A DNA stretch of 64,000 bases, taken from contig JALGQZ010000001.1 in NCBI GenBank assembly GCA_023105745.1, positions 66,978,937 through 67,042,936 on the forward strand, read 5' to 3'. The notes under the pieces were generated by a model. It ran no database searches. It was not told the DNA's origin and saw only the letters and a program-made list of their open reading frames with translations. Made by a program: the position numbers and the translations under genes. Every line of letters starts with the position of its first letter. The first letter of the stretch is position 1. Shown here piece after piece: positions 10,751 to 24,667 of the stretch. The stretch is from Austropuccinia psidii. Taxonomy: Eukaryota > Basidiomycota > Pucciniomycetes > Pucciniales > Sphaerophragmiaceae.

Positions 10751-12399
10751 TAATATAAAAGTTTTCATTAATGAACAAATGAGAGAGCTAGATTTGAACT
10801 TCAAATAATAAAACTCTTATCCTTTTAATGATAAATCAAGTAGCTATTCCTCAAATAATTGAATTTTTATTTCTGTAATAATAAAATATCTTCTGTTCTC
10901 ATTGTCCTTTCTCCTTTAAACCATGATATTCCAATACCCACTCAATTATTTACTGCCCTGAAAGCCAACAATAAAGCTCATCTTTGATTCTTTGTAATAA
11001 TATATAATAAATTATGCAATTTCTTCTCCAAAAAAAGAAAACATTTCATTAAAACATTGCTTTTTTGCTTCAAAATTGAAAAAGATTTCTGAGATTTGTC
11101 CAATTTCAAACCTTTGGAAATACCCCTTACTTGATTTTTTAACACAAAACTAGAGTTTCAAAAGATAATTTTGAACTAAAAAAAGGAAAAAAATCCTTTA
11201 TCAAGCCAATTTAAATCTCACAAACCTGCATATATTTTTACTACTTGGGAGGAAAATAAGAGATCATTATCAACATTAAAAAATAACTGTACATTATTTC
11301 CCTCAAATTCTGATAGCTATTTAATTTTGTCTTGATATATTAGGAAATATTTAGAAGACAATTTTACCATATCATAATTAAAAGTTTTAAGTTATGATTT
11401 TTTTGGCTCAAATATCTTAATTGTCAAAAGGAAGTTTAGACAAAAAAAATTTGAAAATAAAAGAAGTTTAGTCAGACTTAACCTTACTAATTGTAAATTT
11501 TTGGCTTGAATTTTTCCAAAATTTGGAGGAAAGAAATAATCTTAACAAGAGGAAGTTTTCCTAATGGTTCTCTATCAGAATGTATGTTTTTTAATCATAA
11601 TTTGGTAAAAAAGGGTTTTTTGATAGACACACTCAAGGATTATGTGTATTTACCATTTTTACTATGTAAAATTACCAACAATTTGAGATATTAATTCAAT
11701 TTAGATATTCCAAAGAATTATTAGTTTTTGTTTATAAGATTTTATATTTAAAAATAATTAATGTTTTTTTTGAGAATAATTTCTTCACTTGAATATTAGA
11801 TAACAACCAACCTAAGTAGGTGAATTGAATTTTTCCCCCCAAAAAGGGGGCTTTCCCCCAATTTATTAAATAAAATTTCCAAATTGAATCTTATATCTAT
11901 ATCATATCATTAATTGGATTTTATTTGATATTTGATTCAAAATAAGATATAATTTCTGTAATAAGCTTAATTTGAGCTCTTGGAAATTAAAACCTCAAAA
12001 TTTAGACAACCTCATTTTTTTGAACTAGAAATCCATTTCTTTTGGAATTCAAAGTATAAAAAAGTGAAAAAATAAATTCTTAGGGAAATTCATAATTAAA
12101 AAAACCAAAAATCTTTCTAATTTAGTGTTGTGTACAAAACATCACATTGAGCACCCTACATCTTTTGAATAAAAATCAGACATATGATTCAAATTTTAAT
12201 TATATTTTTGGGAAAAAATTAAGGTAGAAATCTTTCAAAATTATAATATTGGGTATGGATTGAAAATATATTCTTCTTTTGTAAATTGAAAAATCCTATT
12301 GAATTAAATCCACAATTATCACCCATCTTCATCTTCATCTTCACTCTGCATGTCTTACTATTATTCAAAGGTTAAATAATGGCACCAAAGTGATTATCA
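10751..12399. other. A+T-rich spacer without a recognisable gene
   Basis: Nothing convincing was found. The only notable local feature is a C/G mirror at about 11833-11870 (runs of C and G in an otherwise A+T-rich stretch). The 62-codon open frame at 11506 has no recognisable domain. Confidence 0.6.
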
Positions 12400-12407
12400 G
12401 TTTCAAC

Positions 12408-15110
12408 TAAGGGTGTCCCCCGAACTCGGCCAATCAAAGAATCTCTGATGGAGACCAATTTGAGGTAGGGGGATAGGGGAAATTGTTTTGAGCAGACTCA
12501 TTGTGTCCTCCCTAGGGGAAGGGGATAGGCAGTTGTCTTATGCAATCAGGTCTCCAAATACTTTGGATAAAAAATAATATGAAATCGGAAACTAATAACA
12601 AGAGGGATTAATAATTTCAGACTACTCATTACAATATAGATGGCCAAAAACTTGAGCCCAATTCTTTAAGCATTCCAATTGCTCTACATGCATTGCAGAT
12701 AATGTAGCCCACTGATAAGTAATAATTTTCCTCCCACCAGAAAACACCTGTTCAGATGGTGCACTGGTGGCAGATATTGCTAAGTACTTACATTCCATTT
12801 GTACCAATGTTGAAAAAAAACTTCCTCTGGATTTCCAGAACTGCAAAACGTCTGTTGACTTAGGCTCAGCAGGTTCTGAAAAAAAATGTAATAGCTTATT
12901 TTATAAAGTACTTGCCTCCGGTCCAGTTGGGGTGTACATTTCATCAAATAATCCTGTTCGCTGTTTTTGAGTATTAAGAAAAGTTGGATTTATTTCAGTG
13001 AAGTAGGACTTTTCTTCTTCTTCAAACATGGTAAGAATTTCACTTTCTGAGATTCCAAATTTGGTGATAGTTGAGTTATGATTTTCAAAAAACCTGATTT
13101 TGAATTGTGGATCAAGCACTGAGATAATAATGGCTGGTTTCTTGAAAAGAAGTATCTGAAGGTTTTTTTCAACTTTGTTGTCATCACAACTGCAGATGTT
13201 CCAATTTGCTGCACATCATCATTATCACAGGCCTCAAAAAATAAGCTCAGAAGCTTGATGAAAACAAAACAAGGAACATGTAAAAACATACCTGATTAAT
13301 GCGTTTAATAAAAAGGATATTCAAAAGGATGTACAGAGGTAAAGCATAGTTGATTGTGGTATATTTGGAGCTGCAAATAATTTTGGTGGCTTCATAGAGG
13401 GGATGAAGAAAATTAATAATCACCTGGACTTTGTCCCATTCAAGACTGGTGAGAAAATACTGCTCCATATTAACCGGGGCACAGGACTGGTTATATGCAT
13501 CATTTAGCAATAATTCTCATTGAAGCATTTCATACGTTTAGTTCCATCAGGTACAAAATTTTTTCAAAAGAGCCTTGAGTTTTATGTCATCACAGAAAAT
13601 TTGAACAGTTTTCAAAAACCTTTTTTGACACTGAGGGCTATGGCGCAAGTAGGAGCCAAGACAAGCTATATGTGTTACAATCAAGCTTTAATCCAGATGG
13701 ATCCCATTGGGTGGTTCCACCAGATTTGAAATTGAAAGTGGACCAATGTTTTCATGTTCTTGTGAACCAGATGGATGACTACCTTTTCCTAAAACATTCA
13801 ATCCATCATGTTCTGCAAGATGAATCGTGTGGGCCATGCATCCAATGGCCTGAATACTGGCTGTGAACCCATTTGTGTTTTCTTGAGCTTGATGAGCCAC
13901 AGTTGTGTTCACAGAAGCGTTATTGGTAGTCATTGATATAATACAATCATGTAGGTCATATCTTTTTGGAACTGCTAGAAAGTGGTTTGCAAATGACACA
14001 TCAGCGTGATCACCTGCATAATTCACTATTAGTAATAGCCACTTTGTGAATATGTAAAACAATGAGAAATAAGAAAATGCTTACCATAGATTTCCATTAT
14101 ACCTAAAAGGACTGATTGAAGCTGGAATCCTTGATCCACATAGTGAGCTGTGACAGAAATAAATGCTCTCACATTTGGACTGGTCCATGTATTGGTTGTG
14201 AAAGAAGGAAAGATTCCTTTAAGTGATATTGATTTTTGGATTTGTTCTTGATGGAAGAAAAGAAATATTGGATAAGTGGGCTTTCAATGGTGCCCTTTGC
14301 ACAAGAAGGTTCACTACAGTTTGATTACATAAGTCTAAAAGGGAGTGAAAATATGGTTATTCTGGTAAAGAAATCGATGGCTCACACTCTGAAATGAAGT
14401 AGACTAGTGCCATTTTTAATGTCTCCATTGATAATACCTGTAAGCCACAAAGGTGTTAGCTTAGAATTCATGACATTTCTATATAAAAGGAAAGAGAAAA
14501 GTAATTAACTTTTTGGGGTGGTGATTTTGGACAAATTTTTCAAGTGTTCTGGAAGTGGAAGTCATCTTCTTTGGGTTAATCAAATGATGAAGGGCATTAA
14601 GATTATTGCTCATTGACTTTGTGCTTCCTGTGAGATCTTGTTTCAGTTTTTTTCAAGGGTTTCTTGCTTGGTTTGTTGCCTGACATTCAACATGAGTTTC
14701 ATCACAATCGGAAAAGTACTGCCATACCCAGGAGCGCTTATTATTAGATGTCTATTCATTAAGGGATTGTTGTGTTGTGTTGTCTGCTTCACTTGGCATT
14801 GTTTCTTGGTTTGAGGCTGCTACGGATGAATTTTTTTGTTGAAGCTCCCTCCTTTTAAGAAGGTTGAAAATAAAAAGAAGAAATGAGAAATTGATAAACC
14901 AAAAAAAAACACGAATTGTTTCCAAAAGGAAACAAAAGAAAAGAAATTAAAGAAAAATGGACAGGAATTTATAGTCCCCGCAGTCCCTACCCAACCCCTG
15001 TTGGCCCCTAAGAGACCTTTCGGTAAGGAAATAAATGAAAAAAGGCCTCCATTGCGGAAGGGGAGCGGTATGAGGGTATTGGTTAGGGATTCCCATGGGG
15101 AACACCCTTA
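12408..15110 (-). mobile_element. hAT-family DNA transposon, defective
   Basis: The ends are inverted repeats starting TAAGGGTGT (12408-12421 and 15097-15110, C/T variation inside). The flanking 8-mers are gtttcaac and ggttcaaa, which match at 6 of 8 positions; 8-bp target duplications are the hAT hallmark. The single gene inside reads on - and shows a BED-finger-like start and the hATC dimerisation domain. The element is about 2.7 kb, a normal size for a compact hAT, but its gene has many stops. Confidence 0.85.
12622..14860 (-). pseudogene. hAT transposase, decayed
   Basis: This is the transposase of the hAT superfamily. In order from the N terminus it shows a BED-zinc-finger-like stretch (RSWVWQYFSDCDETHVECQ, about 14740-14690) and the core segment SMTTNNASVNTTVAHQA followed by AIGCMAHTIHLAEHDGLNVL (13960-13810). 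It then has SLEWDKVQVIINFLHPLYEA (about 13440) and the C-terminal hATC dimerisation block KYLAISATSAPSEQVFSGGR (about 12730). Frame changes and stops occur between most blocks, so no full-length protein is possible. Some breaks are probably introns, for example near 14080. The family is certain from the CMAHTIHLA and SAPSEQVFSGGRK motifs. Confidence 0.9.
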
Positions 15111-15329
15111 GGTTCAAAGATTAAAGACTCAATTGCTTATCTGAAAAATTCAGGAAATAAAAAGATAATAAGCTGACTCAAATGCAGAAAAAACTTTGAA
15201 GCTTGTTTTGGCTGTTCTAGAAAGACATCATTCGGAAAGCCCCAATTATGAAAACAAATGAGATTCAAATCAACAGTCAATTAGGTAAATAAATAATCCA
15301 GAAATTGGTCAAAGATAACACCTAACAGT

Positions 15330-16450
15330 ATGTGTTACCAGTGGAGAAATCATAAAGAAAGTATATAGCTGAAAAAAATTATGAAAAATTAACAGGGGTT
15401 GGAATAACTTATAAAGATGTCAAAAAGAGATCCACACAATGAGTCAAAAGATGGAAACCCTTTACACATTCCATTTTAAAATGGAGGAAGTCTTTGGTAA
15501 TAAGCAAAATGTAATACCAATGGCTACTTTGAATTTTCCTGATTTGGAAAAAACTGAAATTCATGAGCCAAATTTCTTATAATTAGTGAGGTATGTCCTC
15601 AAAATCTCGGAAATATCTAAGAATATGAGCTAATAAAGCAATTCATAGCCCTTCAGAGACCCATTAAATGTCAAAGAAATTATCAAGATATTTAGCCCTG
15701 ATGATAATTTAGTAACGGCTGCTAATGAAGGTGCTGTTGAAATGGGGGATAAAGTAATATTTCATATTTAAAAGTGCACTATAAAGGTATAATTATGAGT
15801 TTCATGTCTGAATAAGGGAAAGAAAGAGGCACCCTCAATGTCGTCCCAAATTGATCAAAGTATTATTTTGGATATGAATGAAGGATTAATTATATAAGAG
15901 ACAAACTCAGGTTTATTAAACAAACAGAATTTTGAAACCATAATCAAGTTCATTTAGAAATTTATCAGTTAAGAATTTAAATCCACAGATTGGTTCCAAA
16001 AAAAGGACTCAAATAATGTACCTTAAAATGCATTAGTATTTATTAAATGTTAATAAGTTGAATAATCCTAGCTACTATTAGCTTTATTTTATTCTAGTCT
16101 GATATATTTATAATACTAGAATTTAGTATCAGTTATTCTTTCAAATCTTAATGGTAAAAGATTAAGTGGAAAGATCAAAAGGAAGCATAAAGAAAATATC
16201 TGAAACAAGGTGCAATAATCAAGCAAATGGAAGTTGATTTTGAATAATATAAAAAAGAAAAATAATTTGAACTTGAAGAATGGAGACTCAAAAAACAAAG
16301 CAACTTTCAGGCCAAGAAATTAAAGCTTCAAATTTACTTCAAGCATGAAAAAAATTAAATGGATTGAACCATTGCAATTGTACAATAAAGCTTCTATGAA
16401 ACAGAGCTGGAAACAATAATAAATATAATTTCTAATAATTAATTTTATCT
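15330..16450 (+). pseudogene. Remnant of a Harbinger SANT-like accessory gene (copy 3)
   Basis: Three blocks in order match the accessory gene at 62689-63979. RKYIAEKNYEKLTGVGITYK (about 15360) corresponds to KKYMAAKKFENLTGAGITEE. SQKMETLYTFHFKMEEVFGN, followed by KQNVIPMA (about 15440-15520), corresponds to the SEKLESMCPCYAEMDVHFGH-KPNVTPIA region. The tail MD-TIAIVQ-SFYETELETI (about 16360-16430) corresponds to MDLTIAELSSSRPIAELEHI. Stops and indels are frequent, so this is an old copy. Its TIR is not recognised. The hAT element ends immediately to its left and Gypsy element A begins to its right, so this relic was a landing site for later insertions. Confidence 0.65.
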
Positions 16451-16846
16451 CAAGATAATTAGTTAAATTTCTGGTGACTTATGGTTATAATGATTAATCA
16501 ATTGAGTAGATAAGATCAATTAGCTCATATGTAAACAAGTCCTCTAAATATTTGGCTCCTTTTATATAATATGAGTGGGGTTTTTACATCTTTCAATACT
16601 TGATAATTTATAGCATATACAAGATGGATTCAATAATATATTCATGGGTGGTGATCCAAAATACAAAATAGTAAATGGAAGGACTAATAATCACTTTGAA
16701 GAAGAAGAAATTCTATGACAAATCTATTAATGATAATTTTAAGGGAAATTTTTTATCCTCCCTTCTTTCAAAGATTCAAACAAATTCTAGGTTTGCTTTT
16801 CATATCTGGACTTAAAATAGAATTCTGGTGAAGTTAATACTGAAGC
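16451..16846. other. Short spacer left of Gypsy element A
   Basis: This is A+T-rich DNA. Its minus strand may continue the broken coding stretch seen at 37951-39000, because the two are contiguous once element A is removed. Nothing else is visible. Confidence 0.4.
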
Positions 16847-18751
16847 TGTAAGATGTGTCTATGAAGCTGTTGATAATATTACTATTAATCAGCAGTACTA
16901 TGACTGTTCTTATGAAATATAATAATAGAAATTATTATAACCTCAATTAAATAATTAAAGAATTATTTCTTTTACTTGTTATAAACTACTAGTGATTATA
17001 ACAGTAAGCAGTAATTGTCTACAAGAATCAATTACAAGAAGAATTTAATGATAAAAACTTCTTTTTATCAAAATAAGAAAATTATTTTGATATATAATTA
17101 TCTTTTACAAGAATAATATTTGAGATAATTCTTGAAGAAAACTAATTTTAGAAAAAAACTTTGAGAATTAAAGATAAATCACTCACTAATACTCCAAAGA
17201 ACTTATTAAAGATAAAAGTAGAGAGATTTGATGTAGAATTGAGAATTTAATGGATCAAAATTGATTTATAACAAGATTACAACAGTATATAGTTGATTTA
17301 TATGATCTCACGTCTTTCTGATTGATTTATGAAAGAATAAAACACTTAAGAAATAGTTTTAACTAATACTTACTTGTTGGTAATAAAGGTATAATATAAT
17401 AATGTGATTCTCTGGAAAAACAGCAAGAGGAGGCCTATTTTAAGTCTAAGACAGCTCAAAGGGGCATGCCATGGATAAAACTGAAGAACCAGTGAGTGAG
17501 AAAGCAATAAACCCTTTTGGATTATTGGTTGCATCCACAGTTGTCATGTAATATTATCATAATTGCTTGATTGAGGCTTTTACATGACCACCAACCCATT
17601 TATGGTTAAGAATAAAAGGGATAACAGCTGTAAATCTTCTTTTATTCCAAAAAAATCATTGATTTCCCAAAGTTATCAATGTTATTAGAGATTTCATGAC
17701 AGAATGTATTCTCTGTAAATTTTTAAAGATTCTGTGTTTCACGTGGAATACTCAAAAATGGACTGTAAGTAAAACTTTCAATTTTACATCTAAAAGTATA
17801 ATTATTTTTGGTTTTTATATGAATTATACAGCTTTTAGCTTGTCCTGAAAGTTTCAGAAAGATTCATTGAGAATTGTATTTTTAATGAATTTTTTAAGTT
17901 TTACCTCATTTCTACATAGAATTGCAAATAGCAGTCTATGGCTGGTTGCTATGAGGTAAATCAATGGATACTAGTCCAAAAAGGGTTTTAATTACTCTTT
18001 TGGGGCTTATCTATGGAAAGTATTTAAGAATTGACATGGTTATAGGAGTCTAAGTTGCTCTTTACCTCCTTGGCATGTCAAAATAACAGGTTATTTGCTA
18101 TTTTCTTATGATTTACTGAAGTTGTAACATGGTAACCAAGTTCCCAAAAAGTTTCAGTTTACTAATTGGGCCAAGATCAGCCATTGATTCAAGCTTTGGA
18201 GCTGTCCACACCTCAGAGGCCTCAGAAGTTGGGTACCCTGGCTCTCTTTGATGTCTTTTGTCCCCCTTGCCTATTTTTTATGTCAAAATAGAATTTTAAG
18301 CTTCAAGTGAGATATCCACTATGGGTGTACCACAAGTGCATGTAAGAATAACATAATATTAAGTGCCCAAAACATGCACAAAACTATTCTTAGTGTATAT
18401 GTAACATGGGATTTCTCACATTCCCATCATTTTGGTGTGAAATAGAGAAAAACAAAAATTTCCACAGATCTTTTATGTGGTATTGAAGTATTTTCCATAT
18501 TACCACTTCAAAGAGTTAATTTGAGCTTATTCACTCTATGGCGCTACCCTAGGTGAGTTTTTGTGTGGAATCCAAATCTGGCCTTAAATCCATGGATTTA
18601 CTTACTCAAAAAAAAGTTATTCATCTTTTCTGAAATCAAAAATGATTAATTTCGAATATATGCATGACTCATGGGTTGTGAATAGTTCAGAATTTATTTT
18701 TAAGATAATTGTGGCCTATTTGGGTATGTAAAATATACCTCAAGGCTCACA
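16847..18751 (-). repeat. 3' LTR of Gypsy element A
   Basis: It matches 25213-25595 and 36442-37950 almost throughout. It starts TGTAAG and ends CTCACA on the plus strand, about 1.9 kb. In the element's own sense it begins TGTGAGCC and ends CTTACA. Confidence 0.92.
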
Positions 18752-18775
18752 TTCCCTCTCACCAAAAAATGAAAT
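18752..18775 (-). other. Polypurine tract of element A
   Basis: In the element's sense the bases just before the 3' LTR read ggtgagagggaa, directly followed by TGTGAGCC. This is the expected position and composition of the plus-strand primer. Element B has a closely similar tract. Confidence 0.75.
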
Positions 18776-18896
18776 GGTACTACAATTTTATCAATGGTAT
18801 AAAACAAGAAAAAGGCCCCAAAGGTGGTTAATGTCCACTGTCCAGCCTCTTGACATTACTCAGATCAAGTAATTTAAAGCACATTTGTAGAAATAT

Positions 18897-21800
18897 TCAG
18901 GCTTGTGGCCTTCTTTTATGTCTAAATCTTCTTAAGAGTTTATCTGAGTCAGGTATTTCTGATTCTGCCAGCCATTCATCTTCATGTACTGGATTTCTAT
19001 ATCTGAGAATATATTCTCTCTGATTTTTACCCCTAAGTCTCCTTTCTATTATGACTTTCTTTATCTTTCTGTCTTCACTCTGTTCCACTGGTGGTACAGT
19101 CAAAGGAGTCGGGTTCCTTAAAAGAAACAATTCTTTGGCAGTTGGTTGATAAGGTTTTATCAAGCTTACTGGAAAAGTTGGGTGTTTATTTTCCAATTCA
19201 CCCCTTAATTTCACCTGAATTGCATTGGTTCCATGTAAGGCAACAATAACAAAAGGTCCTACATAAGCATCTTTAAGTTTCTTTGGGCCTTTGATATTAT
19301 CAAAATTCAAGGTTGAAACTAAAACTAAGTCCCCTACTTTGAATTCTGGTACTTTGTGACTCTTGTCCCACTTCTGTTGAGCATATTAAAAAGCATCATT
19401 CATACTCTGCTTTGCATGATGTTTCACTTTATCAAGCATTATTTTGAAGCTGGAAGCTGTAGGATGAATTTCAACCAAGTCTTTTCTCAGTGTATCTGCT
19501 GGGGGTCTTTGATTACATCCTTTTTCTAACATAGCAGGTGTTTGACCTGTGGAAGAATGGACTGATGGCTTATATTCCAATTCTAATGCAGGTATCAGAG
19601 GGCACCAGTCATGGGTAAAGACATCTGAGTCTTTGAATTCCAATCCATAAGCAAAAAATCTCCTGATCATGTCTTCTAAAGTTTGAATCCTTCTCTCTGC
19701 TAGCCCATCTGTTTGAGGGTGATATGCTGTAGAGAATGATAAATTAGTCCCAAATGATCTATGAAGATTGGTCCAAAGTGCAGATGTGAACTTGGGATCT
19801 CTGTCACTTATGATATTCTTAAATAATCCTGTATGAGAAATAAATCTACTCCATAGAAGAAGAGCTGTATCCATAGCTGTGTCATCTTTATGACAGGGTA
19901 AGAATATGGGAGTCTTTCTATCTCTGTCTACAATTACTAAACAAGCATTATAACTTTTGTCACCGCTTGGAGGAAGTGCTGTGACCCAATCCATGTGAAA
20001 AACTTCCCAAGGGGATTTTGGTTCTTGAATATGGATCATAGGTCCAAATTTCCTGCCTGTACTCCTGTTTGCTTTTTGGCATCTGTCACAGGAATGGCAA
20101 TATTCAATGGTCTCTTTTCTCCAAGATGGCCACCATGCAAAGTTCTTCACTTTTCAAGTTTTCTGTCCTCTGACAGGTGTCCAGAGTAGATGCTATCATG
20201 GCATTCATGAAGAATGGTATTGATAAGCAGTCTACTACACAATGTCATCACACAAGAATGTTTGGTTCCGTGGTAAATTATTCCATAAAACAAGTGAAAT
20301 CTTCCTTCAGAATAGGAACTTTTCCAAACTTCATCCAGTGCATTGACTAAAGATTGATCTTTGCAGTCTTTATCTAATGAGGAAGTCAAGATATGGCAAT
20401 TCTTGTCTTGCTTATAAGATTCTCTGACTTCTTCAAATAATTCAGTCCAAATATCAGTTATGTTAATTCCTTCAATTGGAATCTGTGGTTCTGCTTCCAA
20501 AGGTACATAAGCTGGGTTATCAGGAGTGTTGGCTAATGCCCATCTGCTAAGCCCATCAGCATTCTTGTGAATGTTTCCTGCTTTGTGAACTATAGTCATG
20601 TTTCCTCTATAAACTTGAATAGCTATTTTCCATCTCAACATATGTTTGTTGGGAGTTTTCATGTTAAGAAGTGATTTCACAACATTACAGTCAGTTATCA
20701 CTTCAAAAAAACTGTCATCAAGATAATAGTATAATTTCTCAAGTGCCCATACCAAACATAAGCACTCCATTTGGCTTGCACCATATCTGGCTTCTGTTGG
20801 TTTGATTTGTCTTGAGATGTAACAAGCTGGTCCTTCTGTAGGTTTGCCATCAATAATTTGGACTTGATGTAGGGCTGCCCTAATCCATCTCCACGTTCAT
20901 CAATGTACAATTTAAAAGGTATATTCCAGTCAGGCATGAAGATTAAAGGTGCTTCTGTAAGAGCTTTCCTTAACTTCTCATAAGCTTCAATTCTCCCCTG
21001 TGTCATCTCAAATACTGTTTGTTGATCACAGATTCTATAGAGTGACTTGGCTAGAATTGCAAAGTCTTATAAGTGTTGCCTATAATAACTGGAAAATCCT
21101 AGAGAAGACATCATTTCTTTTTTATTCTGGGGTATTGGCTTAAGTAACACTGCTGCTACTTTATTTTTGTCAATACCCAAGCTTAAACCAGAAACAATAT
21201 GTCCTAAGGATTTGAGCTCTTCAAAACAAAACTTGCATTTCTTGAGTGAAATCTTCATATTCACTTTTGCAAATTTGTGAAGCACTCTTGCAATTATTTC
21301 AAGGTGCAAAGACCATGAATCAGAACATATGATTACATCATAAATATAAATGATAAGCCATCCTTCAGATAATTCTGTGGGTAAGATGGTATTCATCATT
21401 ATTTGATAATGAGATGGAGCATTATTAATACCAAATGGAATTCTCAGATACTCATAAATACCACAGTGAGTGATAATCCTGAGTAATTTCTTAGCTTTAG
21501 GAAGCAAAACATTTTGGCTAAAGCCTTTCAATGCATCCATTGATTTTATATAATTGGCTTTAGACAATTGGGTCAAGGTTTCTTGAATTCTAGGAATTGG
21601 ATACGCATCTGGAACTGTGTAGATATTCAATGCTTTAAAATCTCCAACCATCCTTGATTTATCATTATTCCAAGCAATAATAACAGGTGTTGTCACTTCA
21701 ACTTCTTTATTATGGCCTACTTTCCTTAGTACACCAAGTTGGATCAACTCTTATATGTATTTTTCCAAGGCTTCTCTAGCTCTGGGATTGGCTGGATAAG

Positions 21801-22345
21801 CTGGTCTTCTAAGTGCTGGAGGATATGGTCTATCAATATTAAGAGTAATCTCAGCTTCATTTCCTTTTAGAGCACCTAATGGTTCATTATCAGAGGCAAA
21901 TGCATTATTATATGTGTATAACACATCAAGAAGTTCATGTCTCATTTTTGGTGACAATTATGGGTTAATTTGTGCTTCAACAAGTTTCTTAGCCACAAAT
22001 TCTTCTTTACAAGTATCTTTTTTAGAATATACTCTTGATATTTGTTTTGGAATATTGAAAAAAGCAAATTTTTGTCTTTTGTTTTCACCAATTGTGAAAT
22101 ATCTGTCTTTATGGTTATTGAGGTCAATACCATAAATATTCAAGTAATCATTTCCAAGGATGATATGTTTAAATGTGCAATTGTCCATCACTACTATCTC
22201 TGTTTTTCATTCTTATTCTTCCTGCAGGGTGTGGGAACACAATATTAGTGTCCAATATGCCCAAAGGGTACATATTGTTACTGGCACTACTAAATTGCAC
22301 ACCTTCTATTGGTAATAGATGGTTTTTCCATTCAGGAAGTATAAC
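18897..22345 (-). pseudogene. pol of Gypsy element A (PR-RT-RH-IN-chromodomain), broken
   Basis: This is the polyprotein for reverse transcription and integration. From N to C it shows a protease site altered to LDTVAF (DTG expected), at about 22380. The reverse transcriptase catalytic box reads YIYDVIICS where YIDD is expected (about 21330). RNase H starts [13 protein letters not shown] and then changes frame. The zinc-binding [10 protein letters not shown] is followed by integrase blocks [29 protein letters not shown] and [17 protein letters not shown]. The GPF module (AYVGPFVIVALHG) comes next, then a chromodomain-like tail (ERRLRGKNQREYILRYRNP, then DEWL). At least six frame breaks occur between 18897 and 22191. 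Compared with element B, the C-terminal chromodomain is better preserved. Confidence 0.9.
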
Positions 22346-24590
22346 TTAGAGATAATCTTTGCCCACACAAGGGCAAAATGCCACTGTATCCAAATTTACT
22401 TTGGCTTCATTATCATTCATCAGAATTGATGTGATACAAGATGCTCCAGCAGTATAATCTTTTCCTCTAGCAGGTTTGGTCTTAAACATTCTGGCATCTT
22501 GGATATTGATCAGGTTATGACAGTCCTCACTGTACTGTGGAAAGTGAGTATGGACTTCTGTGAACTCAAAGAAATCTGTAATTTTCTCAATGGTATAGTC
22601 CTCTACTGGTGTATTCTCAGAGACTGCAGAGTCTAGGTCAGATTCTTCTTTCTCTTCAGTACACTGAACTTCTTCAATGACTTGAAATTCATTTATTTTT
22701 GTCTTTTTGGTGCAAGTGTTGGCTAAATGTGAAGTGCTTCCACATTTATGAAACTTCAAGACAGGTTTTTCAGGTCTTCTGTCCTCTCTGGAAATCTTTG
22801 GGACCATCTTGGACTCTATAGGGATTTTAGTCCAAGTTTTACCAATTCTTATTCTAGTAATGATATTTTCCATTGAATTAATGTAGTCCTCTGTTGAACA
22901 GGGTTCTACACATCTGCACTTGATAGAATGTTCTAGTTCTCATCCACATTTTCTTAATATTTTTATATTAATAATAGTGTCAGACATATCTGGGTGTAAA
23001 GCAGATAATCTGTCCTTTTGCTTGAAGAACCAAGTAAGTGTTTTATATTTTTCTGAGTTAAAAATGGCACTTTAAAAAGAATTTTCCATTTCAAACCTCC
23101 AATAATTATTGGCCCATTTGGTAATAATTTCAGATTTCCACCAAGACCAATCATGTTTTCCATGATCTATCCTCATCTTGTAATACCATTTCTTTGCAGT
23201 TCTGGTAAACAGAGAGTGTAATTTGCCCACAATAATTTCATCAGGTATGTGAAAATCTTCTTGAAACATATCAATAGTGCTGATGAACTCAATATGATTG
23301 TATTCTCCTATACCAGAGAATGTTGGCCATTCTTCCAATTCGGGAATATATTTTGCAGAGATAACATTTTCTCCTAAGAATGGGGTCAAAATTCCTTCAA
23401 CAGAAATTTTTTCTTCAGTCAAAGGTGTAGAATGTCTTGGCATATGTGGTTCATAATTCTTATGAATTTGTTCTACATTTGCAATGATTTCATTCTTTAA
23501 TTTCTGCCTTTCACTGTCACCTTTTGCCAAATGTGTAGCAAACTGATTGGTATTTTTAGCTATTTACAAGACATGATCTTCCAGAACTTTAAGTTTACCA
23601 TTAATGTTTAAAATGGAAAGATCTTCCATTTCATCATTTTGAACTTGATATTTACTCTCAATTCTGTCACATGTATTGGTAAGTAATTCTAGTGTGGTAA
23701 TTACAGATTTATGCATTTAAGCAGACTGTTTGTCATTATTTTTTAAGTCATTGATGTCCCATGTTATTTTAGTTAACTTTGCATCAAGTTTACCAATTTT
23801 TATATCAATATTGGATTAAACAAAATGTATTTCATGTATTATTTGCATGGAAATTTTCTGTTCATCCTTTCCTGCTCCTTGGCTGTAAATTCCATTAGAG
23901 TCCTGGCCATATTGAACACACATCCCATGGCTTAAGGCTCCAATTTGGGAATCCTGTACCCTTGTGGGTAAGGTCTGTCCCAATTGGCTTTTCCTTTGCC
24001 CTTGCCTTGATGGTTCTTGGGACCTTTCTGTTTCTTCTGAGGACCTTTGGGATTGTCTTTGGACACTTCTGGAGCTGTTTTGGAGCTGGTAGATGCCACT
24101 GGGCCCTCTTTCTCCAAATCTTGAGTCATTTCCAGTTCCTTCTTCTGGGCTATGGATAAAAGACTTTGGCTCTTCAACCAATTCTTTATCTTTTTGACCT
24201 TGTCTTTTCAAGACAATGGGCTCCAACCTCCAAAAATCTCTATGGTCTTCTCCTGACCCAGAAAGCTCTTGATGTGTAAGTAGGAGTTCATGGCCCCCTG
24301 CCAAAGGCTTGGGAATATTTCCCACTCCTCTTCTTTTGCTGCTCTGAACCAATTTTTCTATTGGCATTGATAAATTTCTATTTCTGCCCCTTTAAAGTGG
24401 TTCAGCCCTTAAAATATTATCATGAATCAGTTCAGATTCAAAATTTACATCAGAGTTTGTGGGTACAGACCTTGGGGAATGGGGGCAACCCTGGCATCCT
24501 CCAAATGTGTCTTTCTTGAGGAAACCTTGACACTTCTGGATTTGGTCTTGCCTCTTCCTTGTCCGCATCCATCTGGTTGTACTGAATAGT
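22346..24590 (-). pseudogene. gag of Gypsy element A, broken
   Basis: This encodes the capsid/nucleocapsid protein. A basic, Gln/Ser-rich N-terminal part (24367-23816) is followed by the retrotransposon gag domain (EEWPTFSGIGEYNHIEFIST, then KLHSLFTRTAKKWYYKMRID). The zinc knuckle reads FHKCGSTSHLANTC: the first Cys of CCHC is Phe, whereas element B has lost the last Cys. Several frame changes occur (near 23816, 23540, 23070 and 22900). An upstream exon lies at about 24668-24830. Confidence 0.85.
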
Positions 24591-24667
24591 TGCTTCCATT
24601 TCTGGTATGCACCATTTTCACATCAATTTTAAGATAAAGAGTGAAAATATAAAGAGAAAAAACACAC

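Noticed and set aside
22042..24159. Several small + frames within element A
   Set aside because: They are antisense shadows of gag-pol; no domain is recognisable.
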